Source: Chara braunii (taxonomy: Eukaryota; Streptophyta; Charophyceae; Charales; Characeae). From it: a stretch of DNA of 35,986 nucleotides. This document shows, one piece after another, positions 1-10,773 of this stretch. The first letter of the stretch is position 1, and every line of letters begins with the position of its first letter. The stretch is taken from assembly GCA_003427395.1 (NCBI GenBank), contig BFEA01000664.1:135001-170986 (forward strand), written 5' to 3'. Below the pieces are notes generated by a model. It did not search any database and had not been told where the DNA came from. It saw nothing but the letters and a program-made list of their open reading frames with translations. The translations under genes and the position numbers were made by a program.

Positions 1-84
<84 letters not shown>
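1..84. repeat. (TC)n microsatellite
   Basis: An uninterrupted TC dinucleotide run opens the window and probably continues upstream of it. Confidence 0.98.
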
Positions 85-86
<2 letters not shown>

Positions 87-1352
87 GGTCCAATAGCATC
101 AACTGGCCCCCACACCGCAGCCCTGAGCCACCGCTCCACAATCCCCGCAGCCCTGCACGATGTCCATTCCAACGTATCCCTGTGGTCGATCGCTCGGATA
201 AAGTCCCATCCCCCCCGCACGGCAGCCCTGCGCTACCCACGACTGGACCACGACTGGACCGCGCGTGTCCAGTTTCGTAGTCTCCTCGTTGTGATGCGCC
301 ACGCTCTAGTCATAGTACGCGCAGTCTGCAGTCGTCTCGTCCGATCCGACACCCTCCAGTCACAATCCTCGCTCCAGTCCCACCCCCCGATCCCCGTTCG
401 GCAACCGGCGCCGATTTTCCTTGGGCCGACCGGGAAGCGTCACGCTGGGCCCTGTGTAGTCTTTACGAGTATATGGAAGAAAAAGAAACGGACAACTCCC
501 AAGTGCATCCGGACTCAATTTTGGCTCCGGATGTACCTAAAACATGTGTTTCTCCTGCCCCATATAATCCGTTCTATTTCGGATGCATAGGGTCTTTATT
601 TTTATTTTTTTTCTCTGCAAAATCAAAGGAAAAGCAAGGTCCTTTGTAACCGCCATATTCCAGAACGAATCTGGTTACGGATGTATCTCCCCAAGTGGCC
701 GTTTTTTACCGTTAAGGCCTTTTTCTCTTTTCTTTTTTTTTCTCTTTTCTTTTCTTTTATTTTTCCTCCTTTCTTGGACAGTAGGGACCTGTCAGTCCCT
801 ACTTGTGGCAGTCCCTACTATGGCCAACTCACTCACTCCCTCTCACTCTTTTTGTCTTATTCTCCCACATTTTCTTTTTTTTTCTTTCTTTTTTCTAGCA
901 TGCAAAGTGTCACGTGACCGTTAAGGCCATTTTCTAGGCCCGTCCTCTTAGTTTTGGCCCTTCCTATGCCCAAGGTGCAGTCCGTTATATCTCGGACTGA
1001 AATAATGGCCTTCCCATGCTCATGGGAACTTCCTTTTCCCTCTATCCTTGCCTCTCTTACTCCGATTTTCTCCCGGAGGCCTATTTTTCTCATGGGGGTT
1101 CTTTTGACTCAATTTTCTTGAGGGAGGATGATCCGAGATTTTTTCGATTGCTCCTATGCCTCCCACTCCATGTTTCTTTTCTTATTCTTTTCCTTTCGGC
1201 CTTCCTATTTGTTGCCGCTAGTGCTTGCACTCGTGGTGCTAATATTCTTGGTCGTCAAGATCTCGATCTTGACGGTGCACCTTGCCTTAATTATTTTTCC
1301 TTCATGTGGTGCCGCCGTTTCCTCTTGAGACCTTCATATGTCCCCGCCACTC
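85..1352. other. Non-coding, pyrimidine-rich stretch; leader of an older retroelement
   Basis: No convincing gene is visible. From about 560 the sequence is dominated by long T- and C-rich runs and any open frames here are short and low-complexity. Inference: together with 20269-20880, which has a similar C/T-rich make-up and the same 26-bp unit, this is the leader of the gag-bearing element at 20881-22855, now split by the 18.8-kb insertion. Its own LTR and primer-binding site were not found. Confidence 0.5.
780..820. other. Perfect 9-bp hairpin plus an extra half-site
   Basis: AGTAGGGAC (780-788) is followed by a 6-base loop and its exact complement GTCCCTACT (795-803). A second GTCCCTACT lies at 811-819, so either right half could pair with the left half. 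It sits just after the T-rich tract. No known element with this structure is recognised. Confidence 0.55.
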
Positions 1353-1450
1353 GTCCCGTCGGTGGTCCCCGACACTTAGTTCCGCCAGCGATCCCTAACA
1401 CTTAGTCCCGCCGGTGGTACCCGACACTTAGTCCCGCCGGTGGTCCCCGA
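1353..1450. repeat. 26-bp tandem array, left part (3.8 units)
   Basis: Units start at 1353, 1379, 1405 and 1431. Each begins GTCCCGCCGGTGG or a variant and ends GACACTTA. The fourth is cut after 20 bases, exactly where the large element begins at 1451. Its missing CACTTA is found at 20269-20274, followed by another unit, so the array was one piece before the insertion. Confidence 0.92.
1447..1450. repeat. Target-site duplication, left copy (CCGA)
   Basis: CCGA directly precedes the element's first TG. The same four bases directly follow its last base at 20264. Merging the two copies restores the 26-bp unit exactly. Five bases (CCCGA against ACCGA) are also possible if the last LTR base has changed. 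Confidence 0.75.
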
Positions 1451-3616
1451 TGTCGAGCACATCGGTCCGACACCACACAAGGCAGCGCTGGACACTCCCG
1501 GTCGCGTCACACAGGAGTTGGTTTTAATCCTTCGTCACGAATATACACGGAGTTTCCGAGAGTCGCTCCGGCCGAGAGCGCCAGCCATACCTCTCGCGAG
1601 CCCCTACGACAGGATAAGGCCTACGCGACGCATGACTTACCTCCACCTTACGGGAGTTGACACCTCCCTTCGGTAGGCGTATCCTCGCCGAGCTACTAGT
1701 CCACAGTACGAAAGTTTATCAGTTGCAATCGCAAAGGTGGACCAACTGAGGGTGTTTCTCGTTCGCTGTACCATAGGGGGTACGTGCGGTACTACAACTC
1801 TATCGAACTTGCGCGCGAACCGACATCTTGGGGGGCTGAGGTCCCAAGCGCGACTCGTCGCCGGTAGACCAGGACGCGTCTCACACGCCACGCGCATACT
1901 ACTATAAATAACACAAAAAATAAAGCACACACACACACACGCACGTACATATACACATACAGAAACGACACTAAACAAACAACGCGACAACACTCCCAGT
2001 CCCTTAGCATCTATCCCATAACTGTCCGATGCCGAAATCGGATAGACGTCGCGCGCGAGACTTAATATAAAACCGCGCGGACGCATGACTAACTCATATC
2101 GAATCTCAATGCAAGCGTACGCAAGCGATCGCAGTGACAACGTACTATGTAGTACTCATACTCACACGGTCCTCTTTAATCTCAAAGGTCATTCGACACC
2201 CAAGTGTCGGTTGACATGCGCCTTGAGGGATTGATCTCTCGACGCTGGACAACCTCCAAGTGCGGTTGATAACCACACCCTCTTTTGCACCCTGCGGAGA
2301 GTGGGTGGTACACAAGTTAATACCTGTGGTGACAATCGTCTCTGATTGCTCTAGAGACCAACTCCATCATCGAGGGTCTAGAGATAAGTCAAGGGGTTAG
2401 ACTTTGATGGCTGTCGCGGACTCTAACGTCCAACTATAAAAATTAACAAGCAAAATCAATCAATAAATAAGTAAACACCCAACACTCATATATCAAATCA
2501 GAACTCGAGATAAAATAAAAAAAGGGGGAAACATAAACCCATCAGGTATGCAGATCGTGCGACACATGGTTGTCATTCTCACTGTCTCCGGATTGTGGCC
2601 CATATACCAAACTCCAAAATACTAACCTGCATAAAACACAGACACACACAATAGCCACATTGTCATAGACCAATGTGGTCAACTTTAATGTTCCCTGTAA
2701 CTCATACCACGCCATCACACTCAAACCCCAATCATAGTTCATTTTTTCATAAATCTCATAAGCTCTTTGTAATGGTCATTTCAAAGAAGTCCGGTTAAAA
2801 CCCTCAAAGAAACATATCAAATCACATGGCTAAGGCAATCAAGTTGAGGTACAGGTGTAAGCAAAGTTGTGTCATGAGTCGAAATGTCGGCGATCAACCA
2901 ACCGACCTGTTATCAGTGATAACACACACATATCAGTGATAACAGAAAACAATCCTCGAAGGATGAAGCAGAAGTTAGTCCAAATCCTGAATCGAATGTC
3001 CAAAGAAGACTTGTATCATATGACAAGTCGATGTCCAAGCTAAATTGTCAACGTATGGAGATCAAATCCCCATGACACGTTCTTACTCAAGACTCTCCAG
3101 ACAGCCAAGCCTAGATCTATCTCTAAGCCAGTNCNTAAAGAAAGGTAGACTTATGGCAGAATCTCCCCTATACAGAGTGGATTGCGAGAGTCACCNCCTG
3201 TCAAAATATAATNTATCTCNTGTGAACTAAGANAATTTTGGCATCGCTTCCCGTAGGAAAAGTGTCTTTCCAGAATTTATATCAGTCTAAATATGAAAAC
3301 ATAAATAATCACTAACCTTTCAAAGTCAAATTTTGTCTTACTCCCTGAATTAGCAAAAATTTGGGCGGCACTATCTTTAGAAAATGAGACTTCCCAGATT
3401 TTTACTAAGCCATATATCATAATCAGACAAGTTGAACTTTTGAAAAGTCAAATTTTGACTAACTCCTTGGATTTGCAAAAATTTTGGCAGCGCTTCCCGT
3501 AGAGAAAGTAGCTTACCAAAATTTATACAAAACCAAGTTCAGAATCTAAAGATGACTTTGACTTCGCAAGTTCCAATTTTATCTAACCCCCTAAATAAGC
3601 AAAAATTTTGGCGGTA
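1451..3616 (-). repeat. Arm Y' (inverted 3' part of LTR)
   Basis: Reverse complement of 5348-7502. It holds an (AC)n run near 1928-1945, a 20-bp tandem duplication at 2911-2944 that the other arm lacks (one TATCAGTGATAACA there), six scattered N bases and the first units of a ~120-bp tandem array near its inner end. Open frames here have no recognisable product, and equivalent frames in the other arm are interrupted or altered. Confidence 0.88.
2911..2944. repeat. 20-bp tandem duplication private to the left arm
   Basis: TATCAGTGATAACACACACA is followed directly by a second TATCAGTGATAACA. The mirror position in the right arm (about 6030-6045) has a single copy. The core TTATCAGTGATAA is itself a palindrome. 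This is a recent arm-specific slippage event. Confidence 0.8.
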
Positions 3617-3750
3617 CTCCCTTTAGAAAAGGAGACTCTCCAGATTTTTACTAAGTCATATAGACAAACATAACTTTGAAAAGACAAAATATGACTGACT
3701 CCTTGGCTTTGTAGAAATTTCGGCTGCGCTTCCTGTAGAGAAAGTGGCTT
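3237..3750. repeat. ~120-bp tandem array with a two-unit higher order, crossing the arm/core junction
   Basis: Units begin near 3237, 3363, 3482, 3607 and 3719 with a TTTGGC-GCGCTTCCC-like block followed by AGAAA-G and a GACT-rich segment. Alternate units resemble each other most (TTCCCGTAG type against TCTTTAG type), giving a higher-order period of about 245 bp. The arm ends inside the fourth unit and the core starts there without a break in register. The mirror array at 5350-5740 is in the opposite orientation. Confidence 0.75.
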
Positions 3751-4060
3751 ACCAAGATTTATACAAGACCAAGTATAACAAAAGATCCCAGAAAATGCAG
3801 AAATCGATCTACGTAAAAGTAAACTTAGCTCATAAAAAGCAGGAATTGAAACACACTCTTATAGCTCTAGCACGTGGCGAGTATCTAAAGCAATTACCTA
3901 TCAAACTGAAACTCAGACTAAGCAGTAGCCTCACTCAGTCTCATGCAGGCCAAACCACAAAAGGAAGTACTCTCACCATCCCAAAGTCAACCTCGTCAAA
4001 CAATAGTTCGTAATCTTTCAATGATTTATCCCTTTATACCCAGCTTACATAAGGCGTAAA

Positions 4061-4830
4061 GTCAGGCCACCCAAACTTATGAGACATGTCTAACCCAGCC
4101 AAGATATACATAAAACGGGGGGCACAACTACTTCTGTCTTATTTGGGCATATGACTATGTCATTCTAGTCGCCCTAAAGTGTTTAAATAGCTAAGTTGTA
4201 TATATCTCTCTGAACTTAATCTTCAAAGTGGGCGGAGGACTGAGTCATTCATCTTAGAAACAATGCTCAGCCGGCCCAAGTTACCTTTAGTTATACTCTT
4301 GATTTTACTCTCATCAAGTTGTGATAGACTGTAACCAGGCCACCCAAACTTATGGGACTATGTCTAACTAGCCTGTTCTTAAAAAATATGATAATAAAAT
4401 ATAGTCAATTTATAACCTTTGGGTTCCAGCATGTGCGAGGCTTTGAGTCAGACCACTCGAACTTACAGAACAGTCTAACTCTCTGCCTAATTCGTTCCTC
4501 TCTGATTCAACTTGTACGAGGCATTGGGCTAGACCACCTAAACTTATAGAACGGTCTGCCCTCTGTCAAATTTACTCCCTCAGAAAAAAACAGGAAGAGG
4601 CTGAGTCACCTAAACTTATAGAATGGCTCAGACCTCCTCGTTCAAAACCAAATAAACAAAGAAAACCTCAAAATAAACAAGGCAATCAAGGCACCTGAAC
4701 TTACAAAATGTACTTGGCCCCTGAAAAAAGTCAAGCGCAACTAGACCATCCAAACTTATGGAAACCTGTCGGGTCCTCCAGGCGAACAGAAATAAACATA
4801 GCGATGAACCCTCCAAACTTATGGAGACTC
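4061..4830 (+). other. Array of about ten stem-loops with AACTTA loop, copy 1
   Basis: AACTTA occurs at 4074, 4347, 4460, 4541, 4613, 4698, 4753 and 4816, always on the plus strand. It is usually closed by a short stem that changes from unit to unit: CCCA/TGGG, CTA/TAG, TCCA/TGGA, CTCCA/TGGAG. Several units have a second, lower stem: GAGT-AGAC with GTCT-ACTC (4445-4481), GGGC-AGACC with GGTCT-GCCC (4526-4561), GAGG-CTGAG with CTCAG-CCTC (4597-4636). Two more hairpins without the AACTTA loop (4145-4174 and 4230-4277) fill the gap between the first two, giving spacing of 55-113 bp. The role is unknown; an RNA structure in the LTR transcript or a set of protein-binding hairpins are possibilities. 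Confidence 0.8.
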
Positions 4831-4988
4831 TTCCAGCCTTTGGTTGACCCAATCAAACACATGCAATACTGCCTTCCTCTCATCCTTCCCCCCAGATGCA
4901 ATCCCTTTTGATAATCTGTCTTCACGCAATCAACAAAAACTGAAACTGAGATTGCACATGCATTCCTTTACTTAATCTGGATTGTGTC

Positions 4989-5014
4989 ATGAAAGTCAAA
5001 ATGAAAGTCAAAAT
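4989..5014. repeat. 12-bp repeat, two copies
   Basis: ATGAAAGTCAAA occurs twice in a row. The matching place in the second core (16721-16769) has four copies, so copy number has changed since the cores separated. Confidence 0.85.
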
Positions 5015-5347
5015 AGGGAGATAGGCAACATACTCAGTCAAACATCGTAATGAATACAAGTAAGGGTTATATTGGGTTTATTGAGGAAAAACAATGATTA
5101 CCTTAAAGTTCTCCGCCTCCAAAACTCCTCCCGAGTTTCGGCAGAGCTCCGCAATCGGAGGGGCGAACTTCCCAGAGAGGTCTTGGCACGGATTACGGGT
5201 TGCAATCTCACCTGTCGCCTTCCTCTCAGAACCAATAGATTAGACTTAGAGTAAGAAAGGCAGAAATAGAATCATTAAGTCTCTCATATCCAAGGAGAAT
5301 GCGCTCAGAATCACGTGAGAGGTTCTTGTTATCTTCAGGCGCTTGAG

Positions 5348-7502
5348 CCAGGGAGTGTCGCCCAAATTTTTGCTAATTCAGGGGGTTAGATCAAATTGGA
5401 CCTTGCGAAGTCAAAGTCATCTTTAGATTCTGAACTTGGCTTTGTATAAATTTTGGTAAGCTACTTTCTCTACGGGAAGCGGTGCCGAAATTTTTGCAAA
5501 TCCAATAAGTTAGTCAAAATTTGACTTTTCAAAAGTTCAACTTGTCTGATTATGATATATGGCTTAGTAAAAATATGGGAAGTCTCATTTTCTAAAGATA
5601 GTGCTGCCCAAATTTTTGCTAATTCAGGGAGTAAGACAAAATTTGACTTTGAAAGGTTAGTGATTATTTATGTTTTCATATTTAGACTGATATAAATTCT
5701 GGAAAGACACTTTTCCTACGGGAAGCGATGCCAAAATTNTCTTAGTTCACANGAGATANATTATATTTTGACAGGNGGTGACTCTCGCAATCCACTCTGT
5801 ATAGGGGAGATTCTGCCATAAGTCTACCTTTCTTTAAGCACTGGCTTAGAGATAGATCTAGGCTTGGCTGTCTGGAGAGTCTTGAGTAAGAACGTGTCAT
5901 GGGGATTTGATCTCCATACGTTGACAATTTAGCTTGGACATCGACTTGTCATATGATACAAGTCTTCTTTGGACATTCGATTCAGGATTTGGACTAACTT
6001 CTGCTTCATCATTCGAGGATTGTTTTCTGTTATCACTGATAACAGGTCGGTTGGTTGATCGCCGACATTTCGGCTCATGACACAACTTTGCTTACACCTG
6101 TACCTCAACTTGATTGCATTAGCCATGTGATTTGATATGTTTCTTTGAGGGTTTTAACCGGACTTCTTTTAAATGACCATTACAAAGAGCTTATGAGATT
6201 TATGAAAAAATGAACTATGAGTGAGGTTTGAGTGTGTGAGGCGTAGTATGAGTTACAGGGAACATTAAAGTTGATCACATTGGTCTATGACAATGTGGCT
6301 ATTGTGTGTGTCTGTGTTTTATGCAGGTTAGTATTTTGGAGTTTGGTATATGGGCCACACTCCGGAGACAGTGAAAATGACAACCATGTGTCGCACAATC
6401 TGCATACCTGGTGGGTTTATGTTTCCCCCTTTTTTTATTTTATCTCGAGTTCTGATTTGATATATGAGTGTTGGGTGTTTACTTATTTATTGATTGATTT
6501 TGCTTGTTAATTTTTATAGTTGGACGTTAGAGTCCGTGGCAACTGTCAAAGTCAAACCCCTTGACTTATCTCCAGGCCCTACATGATGGAGTTGGTCTCC
6601 AGGGCAATAAAAGACAATTGCCACCACAGGTATGAACCTATGTACCATCCACTCTCCGCAGGGTGCAGAAGAGGGTGTGGTTATCAACCGCACTTGGAGG
6701 TTGTCCAGCGTCGAGAGATCAATCCCTCAAGGCGCGTGTCAGGCGACACTTGGGTGTCGAATGAGACCCTCGAGATTAACGAGGACCACGTGAGTAAGGG
6801 TACTACATAGTACGTCGTCACAGCGATCGCTTGCATACGCTTGCATTGAAAATCGATATGAGTTAGCCCTGCGTCCGCACGGTTTTATATTAAGTCTCGC
6901 GTGCGACGCCTATCTGATTTCTACATCGGACAGTTATGGGATAACTACTAAGGGACTAGGAGTGTTGTCTCGTTGTTTGTTTAGTGTCGTTTTTGTATAT
7001 GTATATGTACGTGCATGTGTGTGTGTGCTTTTATTTATGTGTTCTTTATAGTGGTGTGCGAGTGGCGTGTGGGATGCGTTCTAGTCGACCGGCGACGAGT
7101 CGAGCTTGGGACCTCAGCCCCCCAAGATGCCGGTTCGCGCTCTGGTTCGATTGAGTAGTACCGCGTGTACCCCCTATGCTATAGCGAACGAGAAACGCCA
7201 TCGGCTGGTCGACCTCTGCGATTGCAACTGATCAGCTTTCGTACTATGGACTGGTAGCTCGGCGGGGGTACGCCTACCGGAGGGAGGTGACAGCTCCCGT
7301 AAGGTGGAGGTAAGTCGTGCCTCGCGTAGGCCTTATCCTATTGTAGGGGGTCGCGAGAGGTATGGCTGGGGCACTCCGTCGGAGCGGCTTGCGGAAGCTT
7401 CATGTATATTCGCAACGAAGGATTAGTAACACCAACTGCTGCGTGACCCGGTCAGGAGGGTCCCGCGGTGCCTTGTGCGGTGCCAGACCGATGCGCTCGA
7501 CA
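5348..7502 (+). repeat. Arm Y (3' part of the 5' LTR)
   Basis: It begins just after the core with AGGGAG then TGTCGCCC, runs through reversed 120-bp units and ends GCTCGACA, two bases before the primer-binding site. That position makes it the U5-containing end of a 5' LTR. Four N bases (5739, 5752, 5759, 5776) mirror four in the other arm. A TG-rich run lies near 7015-7029 and a GGAG|GTAAGT donor-like site at about 7308. No gene is recognised. Confidence 0.88.
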
Positions 7503-7504
7503 GG

Positions 7505-7522
7505 TGGCGCCGTTGCCAGGGA
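7505..7522 (+). promoter_or_regulatory. Primer-binding site for tRNA-Asp
   Basis: TGGCGCCGTTGCCAGGGA differs at one base from the sequence complementary to the 3' end of plant tRNA-Asp, a usual primer of plant Ty3-type elements. It lies two bases after the LTR end (CGACA at 7498-7502). This is where minus-strand synthesis would start, and it fixes both the LTR end and the reading direction of the interior. Confidence 0.9.
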
Positions 7523-8020
7523 TAACGATCGCCTGCCGTTGTCCTTGGTGGAACGACATCCGGGTATGCAAAGGTGAGAACTAGGCAAAAGGAGAAACTT
7601 TTTTTTGACGTATATGGTTGATTGCTTAATATCTTGACTATCGTTGAAGGCGTATTAAGACTGTGGCCTAAGTGTGAAGTGCTACTATAATAGGTCAAGT
7701 CGAGTCGCCCTCGCCTGGTCGATAGAGCCTTGTTTTTGAGGAGCTTTCTGGTACATAAGCGGCATGAGTGAGGGGGTGACTGATAAGCGCGAAGTGAGGG
7801 GTTTAATGAAAAAAATCGTTCCTTGACTTCATACTGAATTATGGTATGATGGGTACTGCGAGGAATATTATACCTAGACGCATTGATAGTATCAATTGGC
7901 GATGGGGTGAGTCACTTGGAGTTTGTCTAGTTGTAGCGATCGATAAAGCTAAAGAAATAGTGATTATTTGATTAGCGGTGTGGCTAATCCGAAGAGAGGC
8001 TTATGTTTTAAGTATGTGTA

Positions 8021-8055
<35 letters not shown>

Positions 8056-9258
8056 TGACAATTTTTATCTGGTTGTTGTCATATATATGTTTTTCTGTTT
8101 TTTGTTTGATATTTGATTGATGACGTATGTATGGATTGCCTTTCAGAGGGGACATAGACTTTGCATGAAAAGAACATCTGGCATGAGATCAGAGATGAGG
8201 TGACTCATTCCTGGGGAAGGTGGTTCTTCCTCAAAGGAGTAAGTCAGCGTGTATAAGTTGTTCTCAGTGGAAGTGCATTCTTGTATTGTTACTCCCTTGT
8301 TAAGACTTAAGGAATCAGTTATCAGTCTCAAGAATGATAGTGAGACCCACGCCGGAATTTTGTTCCTGGTCCATTAGTGGGATGTCGTTACCTTTCCTAT
8401 GATAGGAGAGTAACTACATTATCTGTTGAGAGAAGAGGAAGGGGCTTGTTCCTTTACCGAAACTGTGATGGTCAAGTGGAACAACCACTACTTAGTGAGA
8501 GCGGTTCTGGAGTAGCGACCTAGGCTCGTCACGCGTTGAGCAGGGCCACCATATTGATAAGGGCGCGAATTCGCTATTCGTTACCTTGATAGGTATGAAT
8601 GGGGTTGTCCATCAGACCATTATTAGGCTCGGTGAGGTGCAAGCGCTGAAATCAGAGAGGGTTACGGTGAGGCTTAATCTTTAGAGCGGAACTCAAGAGT
8701 CAAGATGTTATCTCATGAAGATTACTTCGTTCCTCTGTATTGAATGTTTCGCTTAAGAGTTGAAAGGGGTAACAATTGTATGATGTTATTGATTCATTGC
8801 TAGTCTTATTTCTGCCTTATGAAATATGGAATACGTTCTTGAGAGTTATCTTATTGCATGACTGGCAGTTGACTTGACTTCATGTTGTTGTTTACAAAGC
8901 GTATCGTTCTTTCCAGTGATAACTCTAGCAAGCGACTTGTACTTATTATACTGTGAATTATCATTGTGAGTATATATTATCTATCGTGGGTTGTACTGCA
9001 TTTTGGGTTCATGTTTGGAGTATTCACCTATGTGGCATGTGTATGTAGTGTCTTTCCTTGATAATAAAAATCATAAGTGGTTAATACCTGAGTTATGATT
9101 TGAGGGATTTATTAGTAAAAAATTATGTTTTATTCTAGGTGGATATCTATTTAAAAGACTCTCTTCAGTATCGCAATTGTTCTGAATAGGTTCTTACGTA
9201 TGCCCTCATGATGAGTCTCGAGGCAACTTTAGTGGGATATATTATACATTAGATTTAG
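7523..9258 (+). other. Untranslated leader between primer-binding site and gag
   Basis: About 1.7 kb without a supportable gene. It contains an (AT)n run at 8025-8052. Open frames are short and unrecognised. Its position is that of an element leader. Confidence 0.6.
8025..8052. repeat. (AT)n microsatellite
   Basis: Fourteen AT dinucleotides in a row in the element leader. Confidence 0.97.
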
Positions 9259-10387
9259 TTGAGTGACTTCCTTCGAGTCTCGACCCTAACGTCGCTCGTT
9301 GTTGTTCAACAGGTGATGGGGTCGAAGGAGCTCGAGATGGAAGGCTCTCAATGGAAGATTGGGATCGAGGAACTCACCTCTCTACTGGGCCTGCGAGATT
9401 GGGAGCAAGACAACCTGCCCAAGGTTGAGATTGACTTCTTTAAGGGTTATCATATCTCTAACTTCCTTGAAAATTTTGGGTAGATAGCAACTCATTGCGA
9501 ATGGAATGAGGAGTAGATGCTAAAGGAGGTCATAAAGTATATCCATGTAGACCTAGAGGGGAAGTCAGTGGGTTGATTAGAACGGCAGTGACGTCATAGA
9601 TAAAGTTTTATGATGACATGTGGAATAAATACCGGTTAGGCGAGGAGCCACTGACCAAAGATGATCCCGAGGTGATAGACCGGTATGATTATGTGTCAGT
9701 AGGGCACTTCCTAGCAGAGTATGAGAGGGCATCGCGCAAAATCTGGGCGTTGTCTGAACACGACAAGCGTTTTTCCTCATGAACTTCACGGATGTCGAGC
9801 AGCGAGACTTGATTCGTGGGACGGAAAAAAAACTAATATGGGACAAAATACGACCAAACTTTGTAGAGGGCGATTTTGATCAATACCTTTGTCGTACTCT
9901 GCGGAAATCGAGGAAAAGAAAAAAATTGCAAAACTGTGGTAGGGACAAATCTGATGAAGGCCCAAAGGAAGTGGTGGCAGGAGCTAGAAAGAGTATGGAA
10001 GACGAGCCTCAGGAAAAGCCTAGGAGGTCTAAGCGAAACTACAAGTGGGGTGAGGAGAGCAAGGTGAGGGTCTGCATTGATAAAGCGGGAAAGAATGAAG
10101 TCGGAAGCGCCGCACCCCACATTTGTGAGAGGACAGTTGACGTTCTGAACCAGGAAAGGAAAGGGAGACAACGAGAACAAAAACAAGTAGATATGGCCCC
10201 ACCTATGGCTATGTCCTGCCCCCAGGAAGGATATGCCCGAGAGGAGGTTCGGTCGTCTGGAAGTAGGACGAATCGTAGAATGGAGAGAATGCGAGACCGA
10301 CGGGCAAGGATAGTATGTGCTCGTTGTGGGAAGAGTGGTCACACCCCTCGAAGGTGTAAGATAGTTAAGAAGGGAGTTAAGGAATGA
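9259..10387 (+). pseudogene. gag: Broken Ty3-type gag with CCHC zinc knuckle
   Basis: Role: gag would package the element RNA into particles for reverse transcription. The remnant is spread over three frames. Frame 1 (likely ATG at 9316, opening MGSKELEMEG) runs to a TAG after 9480. Frame 3 from about 9600 reads a capsid-like helical segment (FYDDMWNKYRLGEE, then GHFLAEYERASRKIWAL). Frame 2 from about 9775 to 10387 holds a basic region and the knuckle CARCGKSGHTPRRC, the classic C-X2-C-X4-H-X4-C, near its C-terminus (about residues 180-193 of the last segment). At least three in-frame stops and two frameshifts make it non-functional. It ends with TGA at 10385-10387 and no protease or pol follows. 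The zinc knuckle and setting support gag strongly; the exact family is not recognised. Confidence 0.85.
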
Positions 10388-10773
10388 GACCATTATACTT
10401 TAAACAAAGGTTTGGGTTCCCCCAATAGCTATTGCTAGTGTATTTGTCTCGCCTATAGTAGAAAAAGTGATAAGATAGTGTTAGCTGTCTAGTATGACCT
10501 ATGATTAACCGCTCAGGAAGTTATGGGGGTGTGGAAGACCCAACTGCTAGACTAATAGGCGACTTTCGACTTGTGTTATTTTGGACTTAACGTCGAAGTC
10601 TTATGCCGATGGCGGCCTAAACGGGTGATGGTCCTATTGGGAGCCATATCCGAGTGGAAGACATTTTCATAAAATATATGGAATGCTCATCCTTGAGTAG
10701 GAAGGATAGCTGAAAGATTTTGGTTGAGAGATTTGCCTTCCTGATATGTATACATCGACCACTCTGCCATGGG

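Larger units (their letters stand above)
3624..5347 (+). repeat. Shared core C, copy 1
   Basis: About 93% identical by eye to 15331-17104, same orientation, although the flanking arms are unrelated. It starts TAGAAAAGGAGACTC and ends CTTCAGGCGCTTGAG. Layout: partial 120-bp units, an A-rich segment (about 3770-4015), an array of about ten stem-loops (4061-4830), a 12-bp repeat (4989-5014) and a GC-richer tail. It is probably non-coding: the 89-codon frame at 3744-4013 is stopped by TAA at the matching point of copy 2 (SIYV here, SI-stop there). Confidence 0.88.
1451..7502. repeat. Palindromic left terminal block (Y'-C-Y)
   Basis: Arm 1451-3616 is the reverse complement of arm 5348-7502, and 3624-5347 lies between them. 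The block starts TGTCGAGC and ends GCTCGACA, then two bases (GG) and the primer-binding site. Arm identity rises inward by eye: about 85% in the outer few hundred bases, about 90% in the middle and about 98% in the inner part. The right arm is the real 3' part of the 5' LTR because the primer-binding site follows it. Confidence 0.9.

Noticed and set aside
2911-2944. Tet-operator-like TATCAGTGATA
   Set aside because: A chance short palindrome in a eukaryotic repeat, with no repressor gene.
3744-4013. 89-codon frame in core copy 1 as a gene
   Set aside because: The matching position in copy 2 has an in-frame TAA and further frame changes, with no sign of coding constraint.
4061-4830. CRISPR-like regular array in the core
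   Set aside because: The repeats are degenerate, spacing varies, flanking spacers are not uniform, the setting is a eukaryotic LTR, and the constant part is the loop.
4628-4925. Tandem-repeat protein on the minus strand of the core (repeated HKFG/YKFR words)
   Set aside because: The words come from the AACTTA hairpin. Frames are broken by stops between units and differ between the two cores. The co-variation of the bases around the loop favours pairing over coding.
3624-5347. Core as a Helitron (reverse strand starts TC and ends CTAA, with a short hairpin near the end in copy 1)
   Set aside because: Flanking bases are not A and T, the second copy ends CTAC, and its hairpin is missing. The resemblance is accidental.
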